A stretch of DNA of 6,455 bases from Thermoleophilia bacterium (GCA_029861485.1 JAOTZF010000104.1:1-6455), one strand, 5' to 3'; shown: positions 1 through 5,645, counted from the first letter of the stretch. Program-made: numbers and translations. The notes: generated by a model not told the origin, from the sequence alone.

Positions 1-732
1 CTGATGGCCGCGTCGCTCCAGCTCCCGCTTCAGGTTGTCCCGGTGGGCCGCCATGTCCGAGGTGACCTCGGCCAAGTAGACCGTGCGCCCCTCCGCCGAC
101 GCCTCCGAGGCTCCACTAGTAGCGTCCTCTGCCAGGTCTTCCAGCAGTGTGGCGATGTCCTGGGCGAGATCGTCAACCCGAGCGTAGAACTTCCAGCGCT
201 CCTCGGGGTTGGGATTCAGAAGATATTCGCGGACCCGGCTCTCGCCCGGTAGCTCCTCGTAGAACTCGTACCCCAACACCGAGGGCAGCGGGTCAGGCAA
301 CTCATCCAAGGGCACCGGGGTCTTCACCACTTTGAACACCCGGCTCTTGGTGCCAACCTGGACCCCATGATCCGTCTCGGCAGCCCTGAGGAACTCGTCG
401 AGCTCCCGCTGGCACCACTCCGATTTGAGATAACGGGGCGAGCACACCGAGATCAGCACCGCGACCTTCGATAGCTGCTCTACGAGCGTTTCGGCAAAGA
501 CGTCGTTGCCCTGGAGCTTCTCGTCGCGCCACACCGTCACCCGCTCGCCGAACAGCTGCTGAAGGCGGTTGGTCAGCTGCTCATGCAGATGCGTGATCCA
601 GTGCAGCTGCTCGGGCCCGAACGGCTCGTTGTCGATGTGGGTGTAGCTGATGAAGACCGCGTCGTCGTCGCCGAGTGACGCGGACTCTGATGAGGGCGGG
701 ACACCCCCAACTGCTGGTCCGTCGGGCGTCAG
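1..732 (-). CDS. TIR-domain protein, probable NAD-cleaving TIR, C-terminus beyond window edge
   Basis: The frame is open for 244 codons and runs off the left edge. Seen: box 1 reads AVFISYTH at residues 25-32. A conserved-looking segment WRDEKLQGNDVF follows at 68-79. The strand-and-loop segment VLISVCSPRYLKSEWCQREL covers 92-111; its E110 matches the catalytic glutamate of NADase TIR domains. The TIR domain spans about residues 24-170. An Ala/Ser/Glu-rich linker (about 197-216) leads to a second module beginning TVYLAEVTSDM at 217, cut by the edge. Family knowledge: bacterial TIR domains hydrolyse or cyclise NAD+, often in antiphage defence. Whether this one is active or defensive is inference. 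Start: the frame is closed upstream by TGA at 763-765 and contains no ATG or GTG before box 1. CTG at 730-732, nine bases after GGAGG, is the best start. An ATG at 761-763 is in another frame and has no Shine-Dalgarno site. No partner gene is visible; any operon continues leftwards. Confidence 0.85.
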   Translation of the reverse strand, partial: MTPDGPAVGGVPPSSESASLGDDDAVFISYTHIDNEPFGPEQLHWITHLHEQLTNRLQQLFGERVTVWRDEKLQGNDVFAETLVEQLSKVAVLISVCSPRYLKSEWCQRELDEFLRAAETDHGVQVGTKSRVFKVVKTPVPLDELPDPLPSVLGYEFYEELPGESRVREYLLNPNPEERWKFYARVDDLAQDIATLLEDLAEDATSGASEASAEGRTVYLAEVTSDMAAHRDNLKRELERRGHQ

Positions 733-741
733 GACGCTCCC

Positions 742-746
742 CCTCC
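742..746 (-). promoter_or_regulatory. Ribosome binding site GGAGG for the TIR gene (supports the CTG start)
   Basis: Read on the minus strand this is GGAGG, a perfect match to the anti-Shine-Dalgarno core. Nine bases (733-741) separate it from the CTG at 730-732. It lies after the in-frame TGA (763-765), so it can only serve a start inside the TIR frame. This decides the start in the absence of ATG or GTG. Caution: it sits in a G-rich stretch, so some match is expected by chance. Confidence 0.5.
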
Positions 747-780
747 CACCCCCAGCAGGCCATCAGTTCAGGCCGTTCGC

Positions 781-812
781 TTCGCGATCAAGCAGGGGCG
801 ATTAGTCGCGAA
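781..812. promoter_or_regulatory. Inverted repeat TTCGCGA-N18-TCGCGAA, candidate operator
   Basis: TTCGCGA at 781-787 is mirrored exactly by TCGCGAA at 806-812, with 18 bases between. The repeat lies about 50 bases upstream of the proposed TIR start, where an operator or promoter would be expected. Each arm contains the self-complementary TCGCGA, so each could also be a separate half-site pair. No confident -35/-10 pair was found nearby. A regulatory role is inference. Confidence 0.3.
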
Positions 813-832
813 ACTGCAGTGGGCATTTACTA

Positions 833-844
833 CCTAATCTTAGG
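833..844. repeat. Short palindrome CCTAA-TC-TTAGG
   Basis: Two 5-bp arms (833-837 and 840-844) flank two bases in the AT-richer patch upstream of the TIR gene. With a 2-base spacer it is better read as a protein-binding dyad than an RNA hairpin. It is short enough to be chance. Confidence 0.2.
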
Positions 845-1388
845 CTCGCGTCGGGTCGGTTCGGCAAGAGTCCTCCCAATAACGCTTGTGGGCCAAGAAG
901 GGAGTGGTTTTCTGTCGTTTTTTGGCACTTTAGCGCCCCGGTGTGGCACCGCGCGCCGGCACCGAGCGCGCGCCCTGCCTCCCCGAAGTGCTGGACCTCG
1001 AACCGGGGTTCCGCTGGCGCGCCAGGGCCTAGGCATCGATGGTTCCGTGCACGCTCCTGGGCTCATTGCCCGTGCGGTCCGCCCAGTCGTTGAGGTTGGC
1101 CGGCCGATACCCGCGACGCCGCAGTGGTGCGCGGGGTCGCGGCGCGCTTCCACCCGGCACACCCGACCATTCCCGTGGCTGGCTACGGCGAGCGATCGGC
1201 ACGAGTCTTGCGGTCAGGCGTCAGGAGCCACGCACGCTCGACTTGCCCGAACCCCGACCGTGCGACGAGAACGATGACGCCGCGACGGGGATGCCCAGGT
1301 CGATATCAGGCGAACGCGCGGCCGATCGCGGACGAGGGCAACAGGCTGGAGCGAGAAGACGGGGCGCTCCACCAGAGGAACTCCTGCC

Positions 1389-1490
1389 ATGATTTCACCA
1401 GGCCCTGGGCTTGGCTGGGGTGAGAGCGATCGATGCGGTTTCGGCATCGGGTACGAGCCGGGCAAGCCGAACGACGGAGTCCGATCATGA
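1389..1490 (+). CDS. Possible 33-residue leader ORF overlapping the GH15 start (ATGA)
   Basis: ATG at 1389 opens a frame of 33 codons, beginning MISPGPGLGWGESDRCGFGI and ending at TGA 1488-1490. The stop overlaps the GH15 ATG (1487-1489) as ATGA, the usual geometry of translational coupling. AGAGGA at 1374-1379 lies nine bases upstream, a fair Shine-Dalgarno site. The peptide is Gly-rich, has no membrane segment, and resembles nothing I recognise. If real it would be a coupled leader peptide for the glycosidase. The GH15 gene also has its own GGAG site inside this ORF, so coupling is not required. Against it: the ORF is short and such overlaps arise by chance. Confidence 0.22.
   Translation: MISPGPGLGWGESDRCGFGIGYEPGKPNDGVRS
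1476..1479 (+). promoter_or_regulatory. Ribosome binding site GGAG for the GH15 gene (selects ATG 1487)
   Basis: GGAG lies seven bases before ATG 1487. The same frame also has an upstream ATG at 1433, but that one lacks a comparable site and would add an Arg-rich 18-residue extension unlike the family. This favours the downstream start. Confidence 0.6.
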
Positions 1491-3295
1491 GCCGCCTAAT
1501 CGAGGATTACGCGCTGTTGAGCGACTCGAAGTCGGCCGCCCTGGTCTCTCGCGCCGGATCGGTCGACTGGCTGTGCTTTCCGCGCTTTGACTCGCCTGCC
1601 TGCTTCGCTGCCCTGGTGGGTTCCAAGGAGAACGGCCACTGGTCGCTGTCACCGGCGACGCCATACGAGTCGCAGCGGGCCTACCGGAGCGGATCGCTCG
1701 TGCTCGACACGCTGCACCACACGGGCTCCGGCAGCGTGGTGGTCACCGACAGTCTTGTCCCGGGAGACGACCGCCACCGGCTCATTCGCATCGTGGAGGG
1801 TCGCGGTGGCACCGTGCCGATGCGGTCCGAGCTGCGGATCCGCTTCGACTACGGCTCCATCGTGCCGTGGGTGCGCCGAGCAGCCGATGCCCTTCATGCG
1901 GTCGGTGGGCCGGACGCTCTGGTGCTGCGAAGCGACGTGGCATCCCGGGGAGAGGACTTCGCCTCGGTCAGCGAGTTCGAGGTCCGCCAGGGAGACGTGG
2001 TCACCTTCGATCTGGCGTGGCATCAGTCGAGCCGTCCCGCGCCGGCGGCACAGGATCCCGCCGCGCTGCTCGATGCCGCCGTCGAATGGTGGCAGAGATG
2101 GTCGCGCCGGCTGCGGTACGACGGGGCCTATCGCGACGACGTGCACCGCTCCCTCACCGTGCTGAAGGGGCTCACCCACCAGCCCACGGGAGCCGTGATC
2201 GCCGCACCGACCACCTCCCTCCCCGAATGGATCGGCGGCACCCGCAACTGGGATTACCGCTACTGCTGGCTGCGCGATGCCACATTCACCCTGCTCGCGC
2301 TCAGCCGCGCAGGGTGCCTCGATGAGGCGAAGGCGTGGCGCGATTGGCTGGTGCGCGCCGTTGCCGGAGATCCATCGAAGCTGCAGATCATGTACGGGAT
2401 CGGCGGTGAGCGGCGGCTCCCGGAGCTCGAGCTGGACTGGCTGGAGGGCTTCGAGGGATCTCGGCCGGTGCGGGTGGGAAACGGCGCCGCCGCACAGCTC
2501 CAGCTCGACGTATTCGGCGAGGTCGTCGACGCGATGTATCAGGCCCGCCTCAACGGGATGGAGCCCCACGACATGGCGTGGGGCATCCAGGAGGAAATGC
2601 TCGAGTGGCTCGAAGGAAACTGGCGGCAGCCCGATGACGGCATCTGGGAGGTCCGCTCCGCCAGGGCCCATTTCACCCACTCGAAGGTCATGGCGTGGGT
2701 GGCCTTCGACCGGGCGGCGCGCGGCGTGGAGGCGGCCGGTCTGCCCGGCGATGCGGGTCGCTGGCGCGCCCAGCGCGACGAGATCCACAGAGAGGTCTGC
2801 GAAAAGGGGGTCGACAGCCGGGGGGTGTTCACGCAGGCCTACGGCAGCGCCGAGCTCGACGCCGCCACCCTCATGATCCCGCTCGTGGGATTCCTACCTG
2901 CCGACGATCAGCGAGTGCTCGCCACGGTCGAGGCAATCCGTCGTGAGCTCACCTCCGACGGGCTCGTCTACCGCTATGCCAGCGAGGACGGCGTGGGAGG
3001 CGAGGAAGGAGCCTTTCTGCTGTGCTCGTTCTGGCTGGTCGATTGCCTCGCCCTCATGGGTCGCCACGACGAGGCCGTGGAGCTGTTCGATCGCTTGCGC
3101 GCTCTGAGGAATGACGTGGGACTGTTGGCCGAGGAGGTCGACCCGGCCAGCGGTCGCCACCTGGGGAACTTTCCTCAGGCGTTCTCGCACCTCGCGCTGG
3201 CAAGCTCCGCCATCACGCTTTGCCCGGCCAGCACCGGACCCAGTGAGGCGCGCAGCGACGGCCGCGACACCGCTTCGCCTTCACCCGACGCCTGA
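1487..3295 (+). CDS. GH15 family alpha-glycosidase (trehalase or glucoamylase type)
   Basis: Complete, 602 residues, the usual size for bacterial GH15 enzymes (about 580-680). It begins MSRLIEDYALLSDSKSAALV, the typical family opening, with a start supported by GGAG. Seen: an N-terminal beta-sandwich region (to about 220), then the (alpha/alpha)6 catalytic barrel with NWDYRYCWLRDA at 254-265. The general-acid segment is GIWEVR, with E388. HFTHSKVMAWVA begins at 395. The second catalytic segment is LLAEEVDP (E549/E550), followed by GNFPQAFSH at 560-568. About 25 Ser/Pro/Ala-rich residues end the protein. No signal peptide is evident, so it is probably cytoplasmic. Known: GH15 enzymes invert the anomeric centre and release glucose from alpha-glucans, and some bacterial and mycobacterial members are trehalases. 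The substrate cannot be fixed from motifs alone; trehalose or a storage or import oligosaccharide is likely. It is transcribed alone, convergent with the deacetylase gene. Confidence 0.95.
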   Translation: MSRLIEDYALLSDSKSAALVSRAGSVDWLCFPRFDSPACFAALVGSKENGHWSLSPATPYESQRAYRSGSLVLDTLHHTGSGSVVVTDSLVPGDDRHRLIRIVEGRGGTVPMRSELRIRFDYGSIVPWVRRAADALHAVGGPDALVLRSDVASRGEDFASVSEFEVRQGDVVTFDLAWHQSSRPAPAAQDPAALLDAAVEWWQRWSRRLRYDGAYRDDVHRSLTVLKGLTHQPTGAVIAAPTTSLPEWIGGTRNWDYRYCWLRDATFTLLALSRAGCLDEAKAWRDWLVRAVAGDPSKLQIMYGIGGERRLPELELDWLEGFEGSRPVRVGNGAAAQLQLDVFGEVVDAMYQARLNGMEPHDMAWGIQEEMLEWLEGNWRQPDDGIWEVRSARAHFTHSKVMAWVAFDRAARGVEAAGLPGDAGRWRAQRDEIHREVCEKGVDSRGVFTQAYGSAELDAATLMIPLVGFLPADDQRVLATVEAIRRELTSDGLVYRYASEDGVGGEEGAFLLCSFWLVDCLALMGRHDEAVELFDRLRALRNDVGLLAEEVDPASGRHLGNFPQAFSHLALASSAITLCPASTGPSEARSDGRDTASPSPDA

Positions 3296-3423
3296 GGGCT
3301 ATGGCTCGGCGCTCATCGCGCTGGCGCCGCAGGGGGTGGCGACCGCTGCAGAGCTCGGTGGAGGGTAGGCACGGCGGCGTCGCAGCGTCTGCGGCAAATC
3401 GGCGTGGGACCCGAGATCCTGGC
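3296..3423. other. Convergent intergenic gap with a small hairpin
   Basis: These 128 bases separate the stops of the GH15 gene (plus) and the deacetylase gene (minus). A hairpin can form at 3379-3395: CGCAG-CGT-CTGCG plus a G-C and a G-U pair, with a three-base loop. It could act on either strand as a weak terminator, but no T-run follows it in either direction. No other structure stands out. Confidence 0.4.
3379..3395. terminator. Weak bidirectional hairpin between convergent genes
   Basis: The stem is GUCGCAG/CUGCGGC with a CGU loop, seven pairs including one G-U. It lies 84 bases after the GH15 stop and 29 bases after the deacetylase stop. Without a U-tract an intrinsic terminator is doubtful. 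The position between convergent genes is the main support. Confidence 0.2.
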
Positions 3424-4578
3424 TCAGCCGAGCATTTCTTGCGCCTGCGCGACCGTGCGTAACGCCTGCCGATCCGCGGCGCGGCGCCGCTCGGGATCGG
3501 CGCTCGGCGCGGGGTCGTGGCGCAGGTTCTCGGGAGGCTCCTCGCCGAGCGCGCCACGCGCGGCCTCGCGCCACGCGTTGGGAAGCTCGTCGCCCACCAT
3601 CGTCCCTGCGAGCGCTGACAGCTGGAGCGCCCAGATCCGGCCGAGCGTCATCGGGTTGTAGCCGCCCCCGGCGATCGCGAGCAGCCGGTCCCCGGCCGCT
3701 CGTGTTGCCAGCGCGACGATCTCGGCATATGCGCGCTGCAGGGCGGCGAGCCCGACCTGCAGGTGGGCGAGGGGATCGGAATGGTGGACGTCGGCGCCAA
3801 GATGAACGACGAGAGCCTCGGGCGCGAAGCGCTCGACGGCGGGAGCGACGACCTCCTCGATCGCCGCGAGAAAGGGCTCGTCTCCGGCGAACGGGGGGAG
3901 GGGCACGTTGAGCGTCGCGCCGGCGCCGGCGCCGGCGCCGCGCTCCTCGAGGGCCCCCGATCCCGGGAAGAAGCCGGGGGCGTGCTCGTGCACCGATATC
4001 GAGAGCACCCGTGGGTCCTCGTAGAAGATCCACTGCACGCCGTCGCCGTGGTGAGCGTCGAGGTCCACGTAGGCGACCCGCTCGGCGCCGAGCTCCAGCA
4101 GCTTGCGCACCGCAAGCGCGCAGTCGTTGTAGATGCAGAAACCCGACGCTCGGTTGGCGAGCGCGTGGTGCAGGCCGGCCGGCGCCGGACAGAAGGCACG
4201 CGTGCCCGGGTCGCGCCAGACGATCCGCGCACCCTCGAGCGCCGCTCCGCAGACGCCCGCGGCGGCCTCGTGCATGCCCGCGCGCGCGACGGTGTCCATG
4301 CCGGGAACAAAGCCCCATTGCGGAGCCTCCCATTCCATTGCCAGGCCGGGATCCGCCGAGTAGCGTCGAACGGCGCGGATGTAGGGCTCCATATGCACGC
4401 GCGCGATCTCCCCATCGCTCGCAACTGGTGGATCGACCACGTTGGCCCAGGGCGAGTCGAGCAGCCCGCTCGCCCCGAGCAGGTCCCAGGCGAGTCCACG
4501 CCGAAGCGGCCGCTGCTCGTCCTCGGAGGGGTTGTAGGCCTGCAGCCGATTCGACCACGGGATCGTGACGTTGCTCAT
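3424..4578 (-). CDS. AcuC-like zinc-dependent deacetylase (histone deacetylase superfamily)
   Basis: Complete, 384 residues, the size usual for AcuC proteins. The ATG is backed by AGAGG six bases upstream. Seen: the active-site tandem histidines in PAGLHHA (H137, H138), then GFCIYND at 146-152. The zinc-binding DLDAHHGDG motif supplies D174 and H176; the third ligand is D263 in HLGADVHHSDPL. The transition-state tyrosine is Y307 in AIAGGGYNP. All the key residues are therefore present. The segment HEHAPGFFPGSG near 198-208 is also family-typical. Known: AcuC deacetylates lysines, notably on acetyl-CoA synthetase; relatives deacetylate polyamines. For this protein, a lysine-deacylase role in central acetate metabolism is inference, since no acs or acetyltransferase gene is in view. 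Odd: a GAGAGAGA loop at about 214-221 encoded by a hexanucleotide repeat, and an acidic, Arg-rich C-terminal tail of about 40 residues. No signal peptide; cytoplasmic. Confidence 0.93.
   Translation of the reverse strand: MSNVTIPWSNRLQAYNPSEDEQRPLRRGLAWDLLGASGLLDSPWANVVDPPVASDGEIARVHMEPYIRAVRRYSADPGLAMEWEAPQWGFVPGMDTVARAGMHEAAAGVCGAALEGARIVWRDPGTRAFCPAPAGLHHALANRASGFCIYNDCALAVRKLLELGAERVAYVDLDAHHGDGVQWIFYEDPRVLSISVHEHAPGFFPGSGALEERGAGAGAGATLNVPLPPFAGDEPFLAAIEEVVAPAVERFAPEALVVHLGADVHHSDPLAHLQVGLAALQRAYAEIVALATRAAGDRLLAIAGGGYNPMTLGRIWALQLSALAGTMVGDELPNAWREAARGALGEEPPENLRHDPAPSADPERRRAADRQALRTVAQAQEMLG
3917..3940. repeat. Four tandem copies of GCGCCG inside the deacetylase gene
   Basis: The hexamer GCGCCG occurs four times without interruption. 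On the minus strand it encodes alternating Gly-Ala between the PGFFPGSG segment and the strand TLNVPL. Gain or loss of a unit would keep the frame and change the loop by two residues. Confidence 0.85.
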
Positions 4579-4865
4579 CAGAAGCCTCTGCCCTGTGAGC
4601 GGCCTACACTGTGCACGTCAGCCATCGTCGGCTGCGCGCTCGGCGAGGGTGAGCCGTGATCACGACGCGAGTCTATGCAGATGCGACTCGCTCAGGCAGC
4701 TGTCAGGACCATCCCCATGTCGATCGACGCGGCGGGCGAGCCGAGCGCGCCTGGAGACGAGCGGAATCGGCACTCAGCGAGCGTCAACGGCCCAGTAGCA
4801 CCTGCCGTCGTCTGGCGCGTCTTGGACCGGGCAGGGGCCCCACGGCAAGTAGCCTCCGAACCTGG
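4579..4865. other. 287-base gap between the DUF998 stop and the deacetylase start
   Basis: No gene here can be supported. A small dyad CAGCC-ATCGTC-GGCTG lies at 4619-4634, and GGGGCCCC sits at 4834-4841. The deacetylase promoter should lie in the left third on the minus strand, but no clear -35/-10 pair is visible. The gap suggests the deacetylase has its own promoter and is not tightly coupled to the DUF998 gene. One minus-strand frame ends at 4774-4776 after a protein-like stretch (about 4777-4865). It continues upstream only as a Gly/Arg-rich shadow of the DUF998 gene, so it is not called. Confidence 0.5.
4585..4589 (-). promoter_or_regulatory. Ribosome binding site AGAGG for the deacetylase gene
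   Basis: Read on the minus strand this is AGAGG, six bases before ATG 4576-4578. It supports the annotated start, which also gives the usual family length. Confidence 0.6.
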
Positions 4866-5528
4866 CTATGTCGATCTCTCGGTTGGGGCCAGCCGACGCA
4901 TTTCCCACCCGAGGATGGCGAGCCAGATCATCATGGTGGCGGCCAGGACCCGCTGCGGCAGCCCCACCGGCCCCCCTTCGGGTATGGCCAGCGTCACGAC
5001 CCGCGACATGGTCATCGCTATCGCGAACCAGAGCGCCGTCCGCGATAGCCCGTGCCACGGCGGGTCGCTTGCGAAGACGCCCCACAGAACGAACGCAGCG
5101 ATGATCACGCTCAGGAACACCACGGAGCTGCCAAAGTCGTGGGCTACTCCGGCGGCGGCGTTGTCGATGTCTCCCGATGCGTTCGGCGTGTCGGTGTCGA
5201 AGATGCCTGCGACGAAGAATCCGACTCCGGCGAGGCTCATGAGGACCACCGCGGCCGTGGCCCGTCTGCTCGGCCTCAGCGATCGGCGCAACCCACCGGC
5301 GATCGCCAATGTGCCACAACTCACGGCGAAGAACGCCGATTTCATCAGCCACCCGTAATCCCCAACGGCGTACTCGCTGATGAAGTCCTCCACGGGGTCC
5401 AGGTCCGTATCCAGGAAGTGCAGAGCGACCACGGCGGCCGCGGAGTATGCGACGCCGATGAGGCCGATGAATCCGAGCTGCCCGACGGGCGGTACGAAGC
5501 CACGAGTCGCATCGGCCGGTGTTGTCAC
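4866..5528 (-). CDS. DUF998 family integral membrane protein
   Basis: Complete, 220 residues. Seen: six hydrophobic segments at about 19-39, 58-80, 90-110, 132-152, 162-181 and 190-208. After the first helix comes DPVEDFISEYAVGDYGWLM (44-62), which is the family's characteristic segment between TM1 and TM2. The TM3-TM4 loop, with IFDTDTP and a conserved-looking H130 in AAAGVAHDF, is also typical. The start is GTG, with AAGGGA five bases upstream (5534-5539). No better ATG exists near the required N-terminus. Known: DUF998 proteins are small multi-helix membrane proteins without an agreed function; some occur beside regulators or transport genes. No function is assigned here. The gene lies 117 bases downstream of the hydrolase in the same direction. 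A hairpin and a cluster of repeated sites between them suggest separate control. Confidence 0.88.
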   Translation of the reverse strand: MTTPADATRGFVPPVGQLGFIGLIGVAYSAAAVVALHFLDTDLDPVEDFISEYAVGDYGWLMKSAFFAVSCGTLAIAGGLRRSLRPSRRATAAVVLMSLAGVGFFVAGIFDTDTPNASGDIDNAAAGVAHDFGSSVVFLSVIIAAFVLWGVFASDPPWHGLSRTALWFAIAMTMSRVVTLAIPEGGPVGLPQRVLAATMMIWLAILGWEMRRLAPTERST

Positions 5529-5540
5529 GTCGATCCCTTG

Positions 5541-5594
5541 GGTTACCGATTGCCAGCGGATGGCGAGATAGGTAACCGCACACCGCCGTTACCC
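5541..5594. promoter_or_regulatory. Cluster of three GGTTACC-type sites upstream of the DUF998 gene
   Basis: GGTTACC at 5541-5547, its exact reverse complement GGTAACC at 5571-5577, and GTTACCC at 5588-5594 (six of seven bases of the same unit, 5587-5593) all fall within 54 bases. Centre-to-centre distances are 30 and 16 bases. The first site almost abuts the Shine-Dalgarno site of the DUF998 gene, so an occupied cluster could block its promoter or translation. A regulator-binding role is inference; no regulator gene is in the window. Confidence 0.4.
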
Positions 5595-5605
5595 GACCAC
5601 CACCT

Positions 5606-5635
5606 TCGGCCGCCGAGACACCTTCCGGCGGCCGA
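5606..5635 (-). terminator. Strong hairpin after the hydrolase gene, candidate terminator
   Basis: TCGGCCGCCG (5606-5615) and CGGCGGCCGA (5626-5635) form a perfect 10-bp GC-rich stem with a 10-base loop. It begins 10 bases after the hydrolase stop. No U-tract follows on the minus strand, which is common for terminators proposed in high-GC actinobacteria. It could instead attenuate read-through into the DUF998 gene or protect the 3' end. Confidence 0.5.
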
Positions 5636-5645
5636 GGCATGCCGG

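Larger units (their letters stand above)
733..1388. other. Gene-poor spacer between the TIR gene and the GH15 gene
   Basis: About 650 bases with no gene I can support. Open frames exist on both strands (for example 675-1277 plus, 830-1162 minus, 1039-1392 plus). Their translations are Arg/Pro/Ala/Ser-rich, show no recognisable motif and lack a Shine-Dalgarno site, as expected of high-GC noise. The part from about 780 to 930 is visibly AT-richer, including TTTTCTGTCGTTTTTT at 908-923. The rest is as GC-rich as the coding DNA. The TIR promoter should lie in the left part and the GH15 promoter in the right part, but I see no convincing sigma-factor consensus for either. A decayed gene cannot be excluded. 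Confidence 0.6.
5529..5645. other. Compact regulatory gap between the hydrolase and DUF998 genes
   Basis: These 117 bases hold, in transcription order, the 10-bp hairpin just after the hydrolase stop, the three GGTTACC-type sites and the AAGGGA ribosome site. This arrangement fits termination followed by a separately controlled start. The only -10-like word seen between the sites is TATCTC on the minus strand, immediately after the middle site, and it is weak. Confidence 0.45.

Noticed and set aside
882..923. T-run TTTTTT at 918-923 as an intrinsic terminator
   Set aside because: The only stem upstream (CTTG/CAAG) is four pairs and too far away, and no gene ends before it on the plus strand.
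926..945. TTGGCAC resembling the -24 element of a sigma-54 promoter
   Set aside because: No TTGC-type -12 element follows at the right spacing, and sigma-54 is generally absent from actinobacteria.
975..1030. tRNA-like T-arm (minus-strand GGTTCGAGGTCC) and possible attachment site
   Set aside because: The required C after the T-loop is absent, and no acceptor, D or anticodon stem can be folded around it.
675..1277. 200-codon plus-strand frame in the spacer
   Set aside because: It starts inside the TIR gene antisense, has no ribosome site, and reads as Arg/Ala/Pro-rich noise without motifs.
1433..1486. Upstream ATG at 1433 as the GH15 start
   Set aside because: It would add MRFRHRVRAGQAERRSPI, which is unlike the family N-terminus and lacks a ribosome site. 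ATG 1487 has GGAG seven bases upstream.
1649..2788. 379-codon minus-strand frame opposite the GH15 gene
   Set aside because: It is an antisense shadow with no recognisable domain or ribosome site. The plus strand carries a complete GH15 enzyme.
3763..4659. 298-codon plus-strand frame opposite the deacetylase gene
   Set aside because: It is an antisense shadow of high-GC coding DNA: Arg/Gly/Val-rich, no motif, and the minus strand encodes all deacetylase active-site residues.
4774..4865. Protein-like minus-strand tail (GGYLPWGPCPVQDAPDDGR) in the gap after the DUF998 gene
   Set aside because: It looked like the end of a gene, but upstream the frame is only a low-complexity Gly/Arg shadow of the DUF998 and hydrolase genes, and no start or relative is recognisable. 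It could be a remnant but cannot be supported.
4656..4870. Plus-strand GTG-initiated frame (ITTRVYADATRSGSC) in the deacetylase-DUF998 gap
   Set aside because: It has a passable upstream purine stretch, but the product quickly becomes Arg-rich with no motif and runs antisense into the DUF998 gene.
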